From the NCBI GenBank assembly GCA_047967505.1, contig CM106539.1: DNA of 64,000 nucleotides; one strand, 5' to 3'. This document shows, piece by piece, positions 32,792-43,629 of this stretch (positions are counted from its first letter, which is position 1; each line of letters starts with the position of its first letter). This DNA comes from Dipteris shenzhenensis (lineage: Eukaryota; Polypodiophyta; Polypodiopsida; Gleicheniales). A model generated the notes under the pieces. The model did no database searches. It worked only from the letters and a program-made list of their open reading frames with translations, and was not told the DNA's origin. Position numbers and translations under genes: made by a program.

Positions 32792-34867
32792 TCTTCTAAC
32801 GGAGTTCTTCCAAGCATCTTCTTTATCACATCAGAAAACACATGCCTATACTAGGCATAACATGCAATCAAGTATATCCGAGACCGTTTAGTAAGGTGGG
32901 ATGAATCCAATACCAAATGTACCCGGCGTCTCCACCTAAAGATGTGACATGAAGTTGGGGTAATAAACTTCACGCACCTCTTTAGTTCCTACTGCTTTCG
33001 AACTTAGTGATAGAGATATTCATCACTGGGAAAGGGATATTAAAAAGAAGCTTTTATTCCAAGAGACCACACCATACTATCCTTCCTTATATGAGAATGA
33101 AGATAGTAACATCTCAAGTGATGTCGTACTTCAAGCATAGGGAGAAGCAAAGGATCAGCGGAGGCCATAATCTCAACAAGCCATTTTGCGCTAAAGACAA
33201 GAGCGATACGTTGTTGAAAGAAGATCTTGTAGCTCAACATGACATGAACTGATATATATCGAGGAGTTTGAAGGGGCTGATTGGATCGAATGGGTAGGTT
33301 TTGGGGAAACATTACACCTCCTTCATAGATACCTTTACAATTAACTCAAAATACTCTACAAACTGTCATTAGACACAGAGGCCTATAACTTTCAGTAGAG
33401 ACATGATATGAAATATTCAAACACATATCAAGATGCGCCTTAAATTGGGCTCGATCTGATATAAGTTTTGTAAGAAACAGAGAAGCGGTCGAAAAGATAT
33501 GGGCAGTTTACTGGGCGGGGGTAAAAACTGTTTGAAAAAGAAACAGTCACACACAGAGAGTCATAGATTTTTGGTTTGACATTTAATACAATAACTGAAG
33601 GCATAGGACCACCGAGCGAAAAGTTATGAGCAAAATACTAATAGGGGGTCAAATTGTCATAAAAAACACCTACTCCTACTGGTGCCGACTTGGGATAATA
33701 CTACCTCCATGCTTAGACTTCATCAACGATCCAAGTCCAATAGAGGTCACCTAGGAGGGAAGGAAGAGCTCCCTTTGTGGCTTGGAAAATAGATAAACCA
33801 TGTATGCGCAATGAGCGACTGAATAGACGATACTTTTGAGCACTTTGGAAGAGAAACCAATGGAAAAAGCAAAGAGACACTCAAGAGAGAGAACCTGAAG
33901 TGACCTTCATTACCAATTGGAAAATAGATAAACCATGTATGCGCAATGAGCGACTGAATAGACAATACTTTTGAGCACTTTGGAAGAGAAACCAATGGAA
34001 AAAGCAAAGAGACACTCAAGAGAGAGAACCTGAAGTGACCTTCATTACCAGAGTGAGACTCCACTCCAATGCAACTCAAAATACTACATACACAAGGGAG
34101 AAGAAGAGGTTTCATACGTACAAGAGGGAGCGGAAGCTCCAAGACTACTCCTAGAGAGAGAATGAACTAGAGAGAGATGGACTCAAGAGTCTACATAAGA
34201 GAATATTTACAAGAGGGAGAGAAGGATCATGGAAGAGGCTTGAGGAGACGAGAGCTACACTAACATGAGGCCTAATGGTGAAAGAGATGATGAACAAGGG
34301 AGAGGAGGGCTCTTTTTATAGAGATTTTGTCACCCTCCTTCACCCATTCACAATTGCTGCATGTAGATTCCTTTCCCCATCAATCACATAAGCTCGTATG
34401 TCACCATCCATGTCCTTTTTGGCTAGTCTTGCCATGTGTCCCATCAAAAGATGCTCAAGACTCTTAAAATATTGAGAAAGTCAAGAGTCTCCCCACATGG
34501 AGCCCATAAGGATCCTCTCTTTTTCATATGTCCACATCCTCCTTATTCCACATAGGAATTCTAGAAGGATTCCTCTTGGCTCCACACTCCTCCACATGCC
34601 TTCCACACGCTTGGTATGTGGCCTCTCTTATATTATTGGAACACATGGACATGAGCCCACCTCTTTATATGACTCACTCTTCCTATTTTCTAAAAACCCC
34701 ATAATATCCCATACACAAATAACTCTCATCCCATACCAAGGTATTTATCATTCATACACATGGTATTTACAATAATCCATTCCACTCATTCTCTCAATCC
34801 CATATAATATCTTAGAAAATAGAAATAAGTGCTAGGCTATCACTTGATACTCGAACTCTTATCAAAC
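32792..34867 (-). repeat. 5' LTR of the dual-RNase-H gypsy element
   Basis: About 2.1 kb. On the minus strand it seems to begin TGTTTGATAAGAG at 34867 and to share its other end (TCCGTTAGAAGA) with the 3' LTR. That end is not CA and no primer site was recognised next to it, so the inner limit is approximate. Confidence 0.75.
33784..34053. repeat. 135-bp tandem duplication inside the 5' LTR
   Basis: GGAAAATAGATAAACCATG starts at 33784 and again at 33919, and the following 120-odd bases are nearly identical. The 3' LTR (about 27349-27480) has a single copy, so the duplication arose after the LTRs were made. Confidence 0.92.
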
Positions 34868-34919
34868 ATAGAAGAAAACAATACCAATGCCAAATAAAAA
34901 ATATCAATTTTTGGCGTCA

Positions 34920-36451
34920 CACCATCTAAGAGGTGGAGACGAATGGAGACCCCGAGGAGGAGGAGGAGGAGGAGCATGCCATTCCAGAGCCAGCTCCCAA
35001 GGCAACTCCATCAAAGGCACCTCCATCAGAGAAGAAGCTACCTCAAAGGTATTTGGAGAATCCAAAATAAGTTTTTGGCAACCAACTGACGAGGAATGTC
35101 CGCCAATGCTGAGGGAGAACCACGAACTGATGCGGGAGCAGACTCATGGATCACGGACATTCCCAAGAGCAGTTCCGGAGTGCGGCCGTCTCAATGCAAC
35201 ATGAAGACTTCCTCTGTGAACTATGCTTTGGTGGCTGAGCTTGTGGAGCCCCGTTCCTTCCAGGAAGCGAAGGATATTCGTTCCTTCCAGGAAGCGAAGG
35301 ATATTCCAGAATGGCAGGAATCCATGCAAGTAGAGATGGATGCCATATTGAAAAGTGACACTTGGGATTTCGTGCCCAAACCAACCAAGTGAAAGGTCAT
35401 TGGGACTAAATGGGTGTACAAGCTTAAGTTCAAGTCAGATGGGAGCTTGGACAAATACAAAGCAAGATTGGTGGGGGTGAAAAGCTATGCATAGTCAGAA
35501 GGACTTGACTTTGACGAGACCTTCGCTCCCACAGCTAGGATGGTGACTATTCGGACAGTCATCGCCTTGGTTGCTCATCACAGTTGGCCTCTTTTTCAGA
35601 TGGACGTCAAGTCTACATTCTTGAATGGTACCCTGGAGGAGGAGGTATATGTGGCACAACCAAGGATTTCAGATTCCAGGATCCCCATCAAAAGTTTGCA
35701 AACTGAAGAAGGCCTTATACGGGCTGAAACAGGCCCCCAGAGCTTGGTACCAGCGGATAGATGTTTTCTTTTAGAAGATCAGGCTTCAACAAAGTCCATC
35801 AGAGGAAAATCTTTATCTCAACACAGAGGAGGATTTGCGGTTGGTATTGATTCTATAAGTGGACGACCTCATTATAGGGGATCATACGAAGGAGATTGCT
35901 CAGGTCAAGAGACTTCTCATGGAGGAGTTCAAGATGACTAACGTAGGCATACTTCACTACTTTCTTGGGATTGAGGTGAAGCAAGGAAAGAGCTGTATCT
36001 TTATTTCACAGGAGAAATATTGCAGAGAACTGCTCAAACGTTTTCCGATGGAAAATTGCAAAAAGCAGCAATGACTCCCATGGAAATTGGTCTGAAGTTG
36101 AGTGTGCGTGATCCATTGATTCATCACTGTATCGACGCTTGGTGGGGAGTTTGCTTTACCTCACTTATATCCGATCGGATATTTCCTATGCAATTGGATT
36201 GCTCTATAAATTCTCCACAACACCCACCAAGAATGCCCATTGGGATGTAGGTATGAGGGTGCGAAGGTACTTGAAGGGTACCTACACCTACGGCATCACT
36301 TATATGAGAGGCATTGAGTTGGGAGGTTTCTGCAATAGTGACTGGGCAAGTGATATTGATACCCGGAGATCGACCTCTGGATATTGTTTCTTACTCTTAT
36401 TAGGACCTGTGTCATGGCTGAGTAAGAAACAACCTACTGTCTCCCTTAATT
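34920..36451 (+). pseudogene. Copia pol (RT to RNase H), plus strand, truncated at both ends
   Basis: Readable blocks: EWQESMQVEMDAILKSDTWD, VIGTKWVYKLKFKSDG, LDFDETFAPTARMVTIR, FQMDVKSTFLNGTLEEEVYV, VDDLIIGDHTKEI, SLLYLTYIRSDISYAIGLL, CNSDWASDIDTRRSTSGY and WLSKKQPTVSL. This is RT and the first half of RNase H. Stops and frame changes are frequent. At about 36452 the RNase H is cut by the gag-only element; its continuation is not found on the far side (39714 onward). Gag, protease and integrase are missing, lost against the gypsy LTR on the left. Confidence 0.88.
35252..35305. repeat. 27-bp exact tandem duplication
   Basis: CGTTCCTTCCAGGAAGCGAA plus seven bases occurs twice head to tail (35252-35278, 35279-35305), doubling RSFQEAKDI in frame in the copia linker. 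Confidence 0.95.
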
Positions 36452-37007
36452 GTGTTGCCCACATGGTAGCCTATATGCTGCCCACCTCTCTCTGTGCTTT
36501 TCTCTCTGAGTATGCTGCGCACAAGGCAGCCTGTGTTTTTTTTTTGCAGAAACATGGCAGCCTATGTGTTGCCCGTGTGGCAGCCATATCATCCCCAAGT
36601 ACACCTCCCCCATGCTCTCCTCATATGGGGGCTTATAGATGGGGATGTGACTTTTCCACACTCCAAACCTGCCCATACAGATGTGCCAGACCTCCGTACA
36701 CTTCATGTGAGATCCCAAGATGCTGACACCATGTTCTAGGCCTCTAGATCTACTACAAAGTGCTGCAGACTCACACGTGGACTTTCCGTGCAGATTCTGT
36801 CCCCCTGGGAGGCTCAGGTACATTCTTAGATGTGCTGCCCACATGGAGCCTGCTACCCATGTGGCAGCCCCCTTTTGCTGTTTCTTCTTTGTGAGTGTGC
36901 TGCCCACATGGCACCCATGTGGCAGCCCCATCTTTTGCTAGTCCACCTCCCCACGCTCTCCTCATATGGGGCTTACAAATGGGAACGTGACCATCTAAAA
37001 TCCAACA
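36452..37007 (-). repeat. 3' LTR of the gag-only copia, rearranged
   Basis: On the minus strand TGTTGGATTTTAGATGGTCA starts at 37007. After about 300 bp a second LTR start (CACATCCCCATCTATAAGCC) follows near 36660, and the sequence ends inside RNase H at 36452. A block like GGGCTGCCACATGGG...GCCATGTGGGCAGC recurs several times. Two LTR pieces are therefore joined head to tail. Confidence 0.7.
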
Positions 37008-37019
37008 CCCCCTTTCGCC
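37008..37019 (-). promoter_or_regulatory. Polypurine tract of the gag-only copia
   Basis: GGCGAAAGGGGG directly precedes the LTR start TGTTGG on the minus strand, the canonical plus-strand primer arrangement. Confidence 0.75.
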
Positions 37020-37576
37020 GATCCTTTTCGGGCCAATCCCAACCCGTTGATGAAGATAGTCCATCAGCTCCTATGATGAAACCCCTCGGAGTCTGTCGTA
37101 TTTTGGTCTCTTGACCAGTACCATCTTCCCCTTCTGGAATCCTACTTCCGAGCATCCCCTCTGATTCCAGAAGGCATTCACCCTCCAATCTCTCATGACC
37201 TGAGAAATCAAAGCACAGATGGTACAAATGAGTATACAAAGAATGTACATACCAAATCATCCACTTGCTTGCTTGTTCGCTTTGAATGCAAACCATGCAC
37301 CTCATGGAGGCACACCCAGCCACGCTATGTAACTATGTAATGCCCCCTTCAATCGTACAATTCTCATCTGACCGTGAATCAAATGATCATTTTGAAGAAT
37401 CCTCCCTCATGTCAGTGCTACCAGCCGCCAAGCACTTGGAGGAATCCAAGCACTCAATGTTGCCCTTCACCTTCGCAAAGGCTTCTTACTCTTCTTCTGA
37501 TCGCATCTCAATGTCCATCCTTACCATTACTCCAAGGTCTGCAAACTTTACCTCAGTAACACATTAAGCTCTTCTG

Positions 37577-38406
37577 TCACCAAATGTGCTTTTGTCTTCT
37601 CTGAATCCTGATCAGAGTCTTTCTTCTGCTGCTGCTCTGCCTTCTTGCTGCAGCCTTTGCAAAATGTCCTAGTGTATCGTAGTAGAAGCATTTGTTCTGT
37701 TTCTTTCTTTTCTTATTCTCATCATTAGAAGCATCCCCGTCATTCTCCGATTTGTCATCCTTCTTCTTGGGCTCCTTGCCTTTGTCCATATCCTTGGCAT
37801 AAAGGGCCTTCTCACTAGATCCATTGTACTTGAGTTCTCGAGCTTCTTCTTGAAGGAGCAATGGCACCAGCTCCTCAAATGTCACTGGCATCGCCCTCTT
37901 CCCTGCTATCATCATCGTGACGAAAGGTTTATAGCTCCTGGAAAGCATGCCAAGAAAAAGCCTAGCCATCCTTGCCGAATCGTAGCTTGACCAATTGCTA
38001 AGAGTTTGTCCCTGACTACCTTTATATTCGTGATGTGGTCTTGTACTATGTCCCCTTCATCCATGCTCATGCCGTCAAGCTCCGCCTTGAGGCTCCACTT
38101 CGCAAAGGAGATGCCCGTCGACTGGATTGAGGTAGCCCCGAATCCATAGTGGTGCCAATGATTATCAGCAGAGCCTCCGCATTCATCAGTTGGCTCCTGA
38201 CCTTCATCTTCAATAGGGGTTAATTTGTCCCATCCAACTTGCCCATTTTTCCAAAATTCGAGAGCTGCGGATACCTGGCAGCCATGACAATGAATTGAAA
38301 GAGAGAGAGTCGTACACCTGTCTGAACCTAAGTCTAGCTTCTTCTTGCAAGGGCATAGTCCTTCAGATGTAGAAGATGATCCCATAGAGCTTTGAATCAA
38401 GGTCAT
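37577..38406 (-). pseudogene. Copia gag of the gag-only element
   Basis: The first frame (38406-37912) includes SLKAELDGMSMDEGDIV and HITNIKVVRDKLLAIGQ. The second (37969-37577) includes ARLFLGMLSRSYKPFVTMM, VTFEELVPLLLQEEAR, a Lys/Asp-rich stretch and CFYYDTLGHFAKA, a zinc knuckle whose second and last cysteines have changed. The parts are one Gag split by a frameshift near 37970. It is related to the fragment at 1500-1877. Confidence 0.85.
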
Positions 38407-38458
38407 CCTTTAACAAGGTCCTTGTCTTTAAGCTCCACACTCCTGAACTGCCGACAAA

Positions 38459-38470
38459 CCTCTGATACCA
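38459..38470 (-). promoter_or_regulatory. Primer-binding site (initiator-Met tRNA)
   Basis: TGGTATCAGAGG on the minus strand matches the standard copia primer site for the 3' end of initiator methionine tRNA, with the last base changed from C. It sits between the LTR and gag. Confidence 0.85.
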
Positions 38471-39713
38471 GGTACGACCTAGAATGGGCCTGGAAAAGAC
38501 CCTGATTTGGACAGCGCTTGGGCCATCGGCAGACTGCCACGTGGCCAGGCATGGTCACTTGGCAGCCTGTTGGCTGCGTATGAAGCAGACCCTACTGTCA
38601 GCCCCCCAGTCTCGTGGGTTGGCTTGTTTGGGTCTGTCTATTTGGAGGGCCTATGGCCCTATAGAAAGAGAGCCATTTGGGCTCGTCACTCATCCAGGAG
38701 GACTAGGAGTTGCAAGGAGGAGGTTGAGTGCTGCAGACAAAGCCCAGAAGATGTCTTTAGGCTGACTATCAGAACAGCAAGGAGGACGGATCAAAGGGGG
38801 AGCTTGGGTCTCACAGATTGGCTGCCTTTCGGAGCAGCAAGGAGGATGCATCAAAGGGGGAGCTTGGGTCTCACAGATTGGCTGCATTTTGGAGCGGCAA
38901 GGAGGTCAAGTAACCAGGTCAAGTACTGCCATACAAGTGCCTCTCCGGGAGGATCCAATCCAAAAGCATTGTCCAGTGTGTCACCCTCTAGTAGCAGAGT
39001 GCTATGTAGATGTGCACCCCTGTGCATAAACAAAACAGTTGTTCTCCTACCTCTGTGGCACTCCTAATACACTCAGCTTGCGTGCTCCCTATGAGCATAG
39101 GTGGGTCTCGTCGTCGTGCCCCACAAACACACCTTCAGGCTTGTGCATTGTGGACGGAAATATAAGTTTTGTTGGTCCTATATCTCTCCTGTGCAATGAC
39201 GATTTACTTGCTTTCTGCAAATCTATGCTGAGTACACATAAAAAAGGAAGTTTTGGATTCCACAGATAGTAACACCACTGTGTGAGTTCCTGGGCTTTAT
39301 TAGTCTTCCTCTGTGGATACCTCTATTGTCAATTTCTAATACACTGCCAGACAATTGCCTTTCCTGCCCAGCTGTCCCTCCTCCTGCTGGATCTGTTCCA
39401 GCTCCTTGAAGCCTCCTGCAGGCCTCCAAACCTGTTCGTACAGATGTGCCAGACCCCCTTAAAGTTCCTATGAGATCCCAAGATGTTGACGCCCCGTCCC
39501 AGGCCTCCAGGTCTGCTACAGACTGCACTGAACTGCTGCATTTGACACGTGGACTTTCCATACAGATTCTGTCCAGGGAGTCTCTACCAAGCCAGGTACA
39601 TGGCAGCCTATGTGATGCCCATGTGGCAGCCCCATGTTTTGCTGGTCCACCTCCCCCACGCGCTCCTCATATGGGGGCTTACAAATGGGTAGGTGACCAT
39701 CTAAAATCCAACA
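38471..39713 (-). repeat. 5' LTR of the gag-only copia (about 1.24 kb)
   Basis: It begins TGTTGGATTTTAGATGG at 39713 on the minus strand and ends just before the primer site. The inner end reads GTCGTACC rather than the expected CA, so the border may be off by a few bases or mutated. Related pieces occur at 36452-37007 and 9541-9900. Confidence 0.75.
38761..38910. repeat. 60-bp tandem repeat, 2.5 copies, in the LTR
   Basis: Units starting GCTG...GCAAGGAGGA...ATCAAAGGGGGAGC at 38761, 38821 and (partial) 38881 are nearly identical, with the shared TTGGGTCTCACAGATTG. Confidence 0.9.
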
Positions 39714-40699
39714 GGAGGATACTTGGAATGCCTGATTTGGGAAATACAGGAGGAAAATAAATAGAAAATGATCGGTTGACTTCATGTTAAAGCCACTTGA
39801 AGTTGAGTTGAATTTGAGCATAACCAACCACAATGTATTTGGCGTGTCATCAGAGTAAATACTACTTTAAAAACACATAGCAGCATGAGGGGTTCACTTG
39901 AGTACTTGGCAGCGAGTTGACTGACGTTGAGCTCCCTGAAGGTGCACAGCTTATTCCATTTAACATCTTCCCAGTTCCTGTAAGATGGTCCCTTCCAAGA
40001 GTTAGCTAACAATGAAGATAATAGGGCAGATTCACACATCCAGGGCTTTATTCTAGTACTACCTTAAGTTGGGAGTATTGAACCTGTGTTGGCATGATCA
40101 TTCCTGCTCTGTTAATGGTGTGATCATGCATTATATGTTCTAGATTGTTCATTTCAAATAAAGCTGATGATGTGCAGAAATTCCAACAGGATAGCATGGA
40201 CATCACAAGGGAGTTAAATGGGATGGGAGAAGTCTGTTTTAAGAGAAACTGCAAGCACCATATCCATGGACAAAAGTGAACAAATATTCACAACCTGTAA
40301 TTTGCAGGAATCACAAAACTTTGGAGGTCTGCTAGTTTTAAGAGATTGCAGACTTGATTTCCCAGAACGCTGTGTTCAGAAATCACACCAACTTGTTTAC
40401 AATGACAGATTCACTATTGTATAGAGGCAACTGAAACACAAACTTTATCAGGCAGAAATTCTCGGAGTCCAACTCATCTGTGTTCCCATGATTGTAGTAT
40501 TTACTACAAGGATAATTTGCTGCTCTATCCTTGAGTGGCCTCACGGTAGTCCTTACAAAGATGGAGAAATTTGGCACATCTAGGTGTCCCCATGGGTATA
40601 TTCACAGTTGCCATCTTTGTAGTCTGCCTACATAGCCCATCTTTTTAGACGTGCCCTGTGATGAAATCCATACCTTCACCATTTCAAAAGAGAGATCTT
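39714..40699. other. 3' flank of the PPR gene, no gene seen
   Basis: It holds only short frames without domains. The upper end must include the 3' UTR of the PPR gene. Confidence 0.5.
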
Positions 40700-42856
40700 T
40701 TACCTTTGCATATAAATCTCTGCCTTGGGTAGGTCCTGTAACCCCATCAAATATGAATGCACAATTCCACCGACGTCAGTCCACCAACTCTGTTCTGGCT
40801 CCTTCAACACATGTGCTTTTACTCTCATTGCCTGAACCTGCTTCTCATCCTCATGCATCTCAGCATCTGCATAAATGTTAGACATCAGGACATAAGCTGA
40901 AGCATCTGTGTCATCCAATTGCACTGCATGTTCAAAGGCCTGTCTTCCAAGCTCCACATTACCCCACTTTTGACAAGCACCCAACAATGTATGCCATGCC
41001 ACAAGATTAGGATGGAAAGGCATCCTCTTCACAATTGCTATCGCCTCGTCTACTTGGCCTGCTCGGCCCAGGAGATCAACCATGCAATTGTGGTGCTCAA
41101 TAGTTGGAATGATGCCATACTCTTTGCTCATAGCCTCAAAGTACTTCTGGCCCTCATCCACTAGACCAGTATGACTGCATACAGTAAGAATGCTAAGCAA
41201 TGTGATTCCGGTTGGCATTGTGCCTTCTCCTCTCATTCTTTCAAACATATTAAAAACAATTTCACTTTTTCCTAGCTGGGCATATCCTGCGATTAGTGCA
41301 TTCCATGAGACCTCATCTCGAATTGAGAGCCTGTCAAACACCTCCCATGCTTTTGCAAGCAAGCCACAATTGGCATACATATCCACCAAAGCATTGCCAA
41401 GAAAAGGATCTCTTTCCAATCCCATTTTAGCAATCTCATCGTGTATTTCTTGGCCTTTGTCTATGGCCCCTATGCTCCAACTTGCTTTCAAGCTGCAAAC
41501 AAACGTGAGAGCATTCGGAGAGACACCCTCTACCAGCATCTTTTCAAAATAGTTCAATGCTTCCTCCCCAAGCCCATGTTCAGCATATCCTGCAATTAGT
41601 GCATTCCAGGAGACTACATCTCGAACTGGAAGCCCATGAAACACTTCCTGAGCTTTTGCAAGCAAGCCACATTTGGCATACATATCGACCAATGTGTTGC
41701 CTACAAAAAGGTCTCCTTCCAATCCCTTTCTGGCAATTGCTACATGTATTTCTAGTCCCTTGTTTATGGCTCCTATCGTGCCACAAGCTTTCAAGCTGCA
41801 AACAAACGTAAGAGCATCTGGAGACAGGCCCTCCAATTGCATCCGTTTGAAACAGTTCAGTGCCTCATCACCACGCATGTGGTCTGCATATCCTGCGATT
41901 AATGCAGTCCATGAGACCACATCTCGAACCAGAAGTTTGTCGAACAAGTCTCTTGCTTTTGCAAGGGAGCCACATTTGGCATACATATCAACCAATGCGT
42001 TGCCAACAATATGGCCTCTTTCCAACCCATTTCTGGCAATGTCAGCATGTATTTCTTGTCCTTTGTCTATGGCTCCAATGCAGCCACAAGCTTTCAAGAT
42101 ACAAACAAACGTTAGAGCATTTGGAGAGACACTCTCCAATTTCATCTGTTCAAAACAGTTCAGCGCTTCCTCACCAAGCCCCTGTTTCGCGTATCCTGAG
42201 ATGAGTGCAGTCCACGAGACAACATCTCGAACTGCAAGCTTGTCAAACCCTTCCCTTGCTTTCGCAAGAGAGCCACATTTGGCATACATGTCGACCAATA
42301 TGTTGCCAACACAAGAATCCATTTCCAAACCCCTTCTGGCAATCTCACCATGTAAATCTCGGCCCCTTTCAGCATCTTTCAGCCTAGCACAAGCCTTCAG
42401 TAGGGCCACAAACGTACACTTGCTAGGTAGTACACAATCCTCAAGCATTTTCCCGTACAGGTTAAGGGCATGCTGTGATTCTCCACATTCAATATAACCC
42501 CTGAGGAGAGAAGTCCAAGAATACACATTTCGATCAACTAACTTGTCAAAAATGAGCTGAGCATCGCACATGCTTCCAACTTCCACCAACATTGGCACGA
42601 GGTAGTTTCCAAGAGATCTCTCAGCTTCCAGCCCACTTTTGCAAATGTGGGCATGCAAGCGTTTGGCATATGCCACATTTTTACCTTTTCTGCACTGATG
42701 CAAAATGTAACAAAAGCGGTCAACCGAAGGCAGATGGGGAATCCTCTCCAAAGACGCAATTACAGCCTCTAAGCTAAGCCTCTCCCAATCAATGTTCCCT
42801 TGCAACGCTTGTGCTTTAGACGTATTCACCTGTACTCTAGACCTCAAGCCGGCCAT
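40700..42856 (-). CDS. PLS-class pentatricopeptide-repeat protein, 718 aa, E/E+-type end
   Basis: An intronless gene. PPR proteins of this class bind organelle RNA, one base per repeat, and most serve C-to-U editing. The N-terminus (MAGLRSRVQVNTSKAQ) is basic and hydroxylated, compatible with a mitochondrial or plastid transit peptide. From about residue 45 to 550 the protein is built of P-L-S triplets of 101-102 residues. The S motifs carry RDVVSW at 210, 311 and 412 and RDEVSW at 513; the L motifs carry LVDMYAKCG. An E/E+-like region follows (about 580-700: MVDLLGRAGQVDEA, YVLMSNIYADA). The protein stops shortly after EIY, where a DYW deaminase would begin, so it would need a partner deaminase or have lost its own. 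The ATG at 42856 is the first in the frame. It is the best-preserved single-exon gene in the window. Confidence 0.95.
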   Translation of the reverse strand: MAGLRSRVQVNTSKAQALQGNIDWERLSLEAVIASLERIPHLPSVDRFCYILHQCRKGKNVAYAKRLHAHICKSGLEAERSLGNYLVPMLVEVGSMCDAQLIFDKLVDRNVYSWTSLLRGYIECGESQHALNLYGKMLEDCVLPSKCTFVALLKACARLKDAERGRDLHGEIARRGLEMDSCVGNILVDMYAKCGSLAKAREGFDKLAVRDVVSWTALISGYAKQGLGEEALNCFEQMKLESVSPNALTFVCILKACGCIGAIDKGQEIHADIARNGLERGHIVGNALVDMYAKCGSLAKARDLFDKLLVRDVVSWTALIAGYADHMRGDEALNCFKRMQLEGLSPDALTFVCSLKACGTIGAINKGLEIHVAIARKGLEGDLFVGNTLVDMYAKCGLLAKAQEVFHGLPVRDVVSWNALIAGYAEHGLGEEALNYFEKMLVEGVSPNALTFVCSLKASWSIGAIDKGQEIHDEIAKMGLERDPFLGNALVDMYANCGLLAKAWEVFDRLSIRDEVSWNALIAGYAQLGKSEIVFNMFERMRGEGTMPTGITLLSILTVCSHTGLVDEGQKYFEAMSKEYGIIPTIEHHNCMVDLLGRAGQVDEAIAIVKRMPFHPNLVAWHTLLGACQKWGNVELGRQAFEHAVQLDDTDASAYVLMSNIYADAEMHEDEKQVQAMRVKAHVLKEPEQSWWTDVGGIVHSYLMGLQDLPKAEIYMQR

Positions 42857-43629
42857 GTCACATTCCTACGCTCTTCACCATTTGACCGGGCCTGACCGAG
42901 CAATCCCCTGCTTCCGGACTCCCTTTTGTCCAACATGTCTACTCAAAAAATCTGGAGAACTTGGGTTTTGTCTGTCGAGCTTCGCAACAAGCTCAGAGCA
43001 AATCATTGTCGACTCTGGACTTGAGCAAATCATTTGGTCCAGACAGCAATTGTGGAGTGATTTGTGAAGTACATTGCTCCGTACTTGAGCGCATGTCCAA
43101 AAAATTACATTGCCAGGATGTGTGGGTGCTTCTGTAGTACGTGAACGCAAACATTTTGAAGTACTTGGAGTAATCCTCGAGTGCCTCCCTGGCTTGCCCC
43201 ATGCTGCCCATGGAGCATAGGGAATGCGAATAGTTGTGTAAGTAAATAGTTGTTTACTCTGTGGGCACATGGTATGCCTTCAGTTTCATTTCCGATTTAA
43301 GGTGCCTACCCGATTAATGGCCACATGCTTGCATGAAGTATTCAAGACCTTGCCGGACCTTGCCGCATTTACGGGCACACTTCTGTGAGGTTGAGGGCAG
43401 CATTTCATTGGTTGCCGGATCTTAGCTGACCTTTGCCTATGTGTGTAGTCCGATTGCAAGGGTCAAGCAAGGTTTGGCCTTTCGGTGGCCTTTTGTTTGC
43501 CACCTCGCCTGAAGGGCTCACAATCAAAGGAATTTCTCCTGAGAGGCTCTCATCGCTTCGCCTCCCTTTGAACCAGGCGGGTCCCATAAATTACAAAACC
43601 ATCATTGGGCGATGTGTACCACTCGACTT
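42857..43629. other. Upstream region of the PPR gene, no other gene
   Basis: It should contain the promoter and 5' UTR of the PPR gene, but no clear TATA box was placed. It ends at the truncated edge of copia A copy 2. Confidence 0.5.

Larger units (their letters stand above)
26311..34867 (-). mobile_element. Ty3/gypsy element with two RNase H domains (Tat-like), LTR to LTR
   Basis: Long direct repeats at 26311-27931 and 32792-about 34867 flank a minus-strand internal region. Its order is gag, protease, spacer, RT, RNase H, second RNase H, integrase; integrase after RT is the gypsy order. The integrase C-terminus and the start of the 3' LTR are missing together, so one deletion removed both. 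All frames carry stops or shifts. The element sits in the plus-strand gypsy gag on its left. Confidence 0.88.
36452..39713 (-). mobile_element. Gag-only copia derivative (non-autonomous or deleted)
   Basis: In minus orientation: 5' LTR (39713-38471), primer site TGGTATCAGAGG (38470-38459), gag (38406-37577), polypurine tract GGCGAAAGGGGG (37019-37008), then a 3' LTR start TGTTGGATTTTAGATGG at 37007 running to 36452. The internal region is only about 1.45 kb and holds no protease, integrase or polymerase. The element either lost pol or was mobilised in trans. No target duplication matches, because the 3' LTR is rearranged and truncated. Confidence 0.8.

Noticed and set aside
36446-36931. 161-codon minus-strand frame as a gene
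   Set aside because: It lies wholly inside the rearranged LTR and is made of its repeated GCTGCC blocks.
41673-42497. A 274-codon plus-strand frame
   Set aside because: It is antisense to the repeats of the PPR gene; periodic sequence keeps the complementary frame open.
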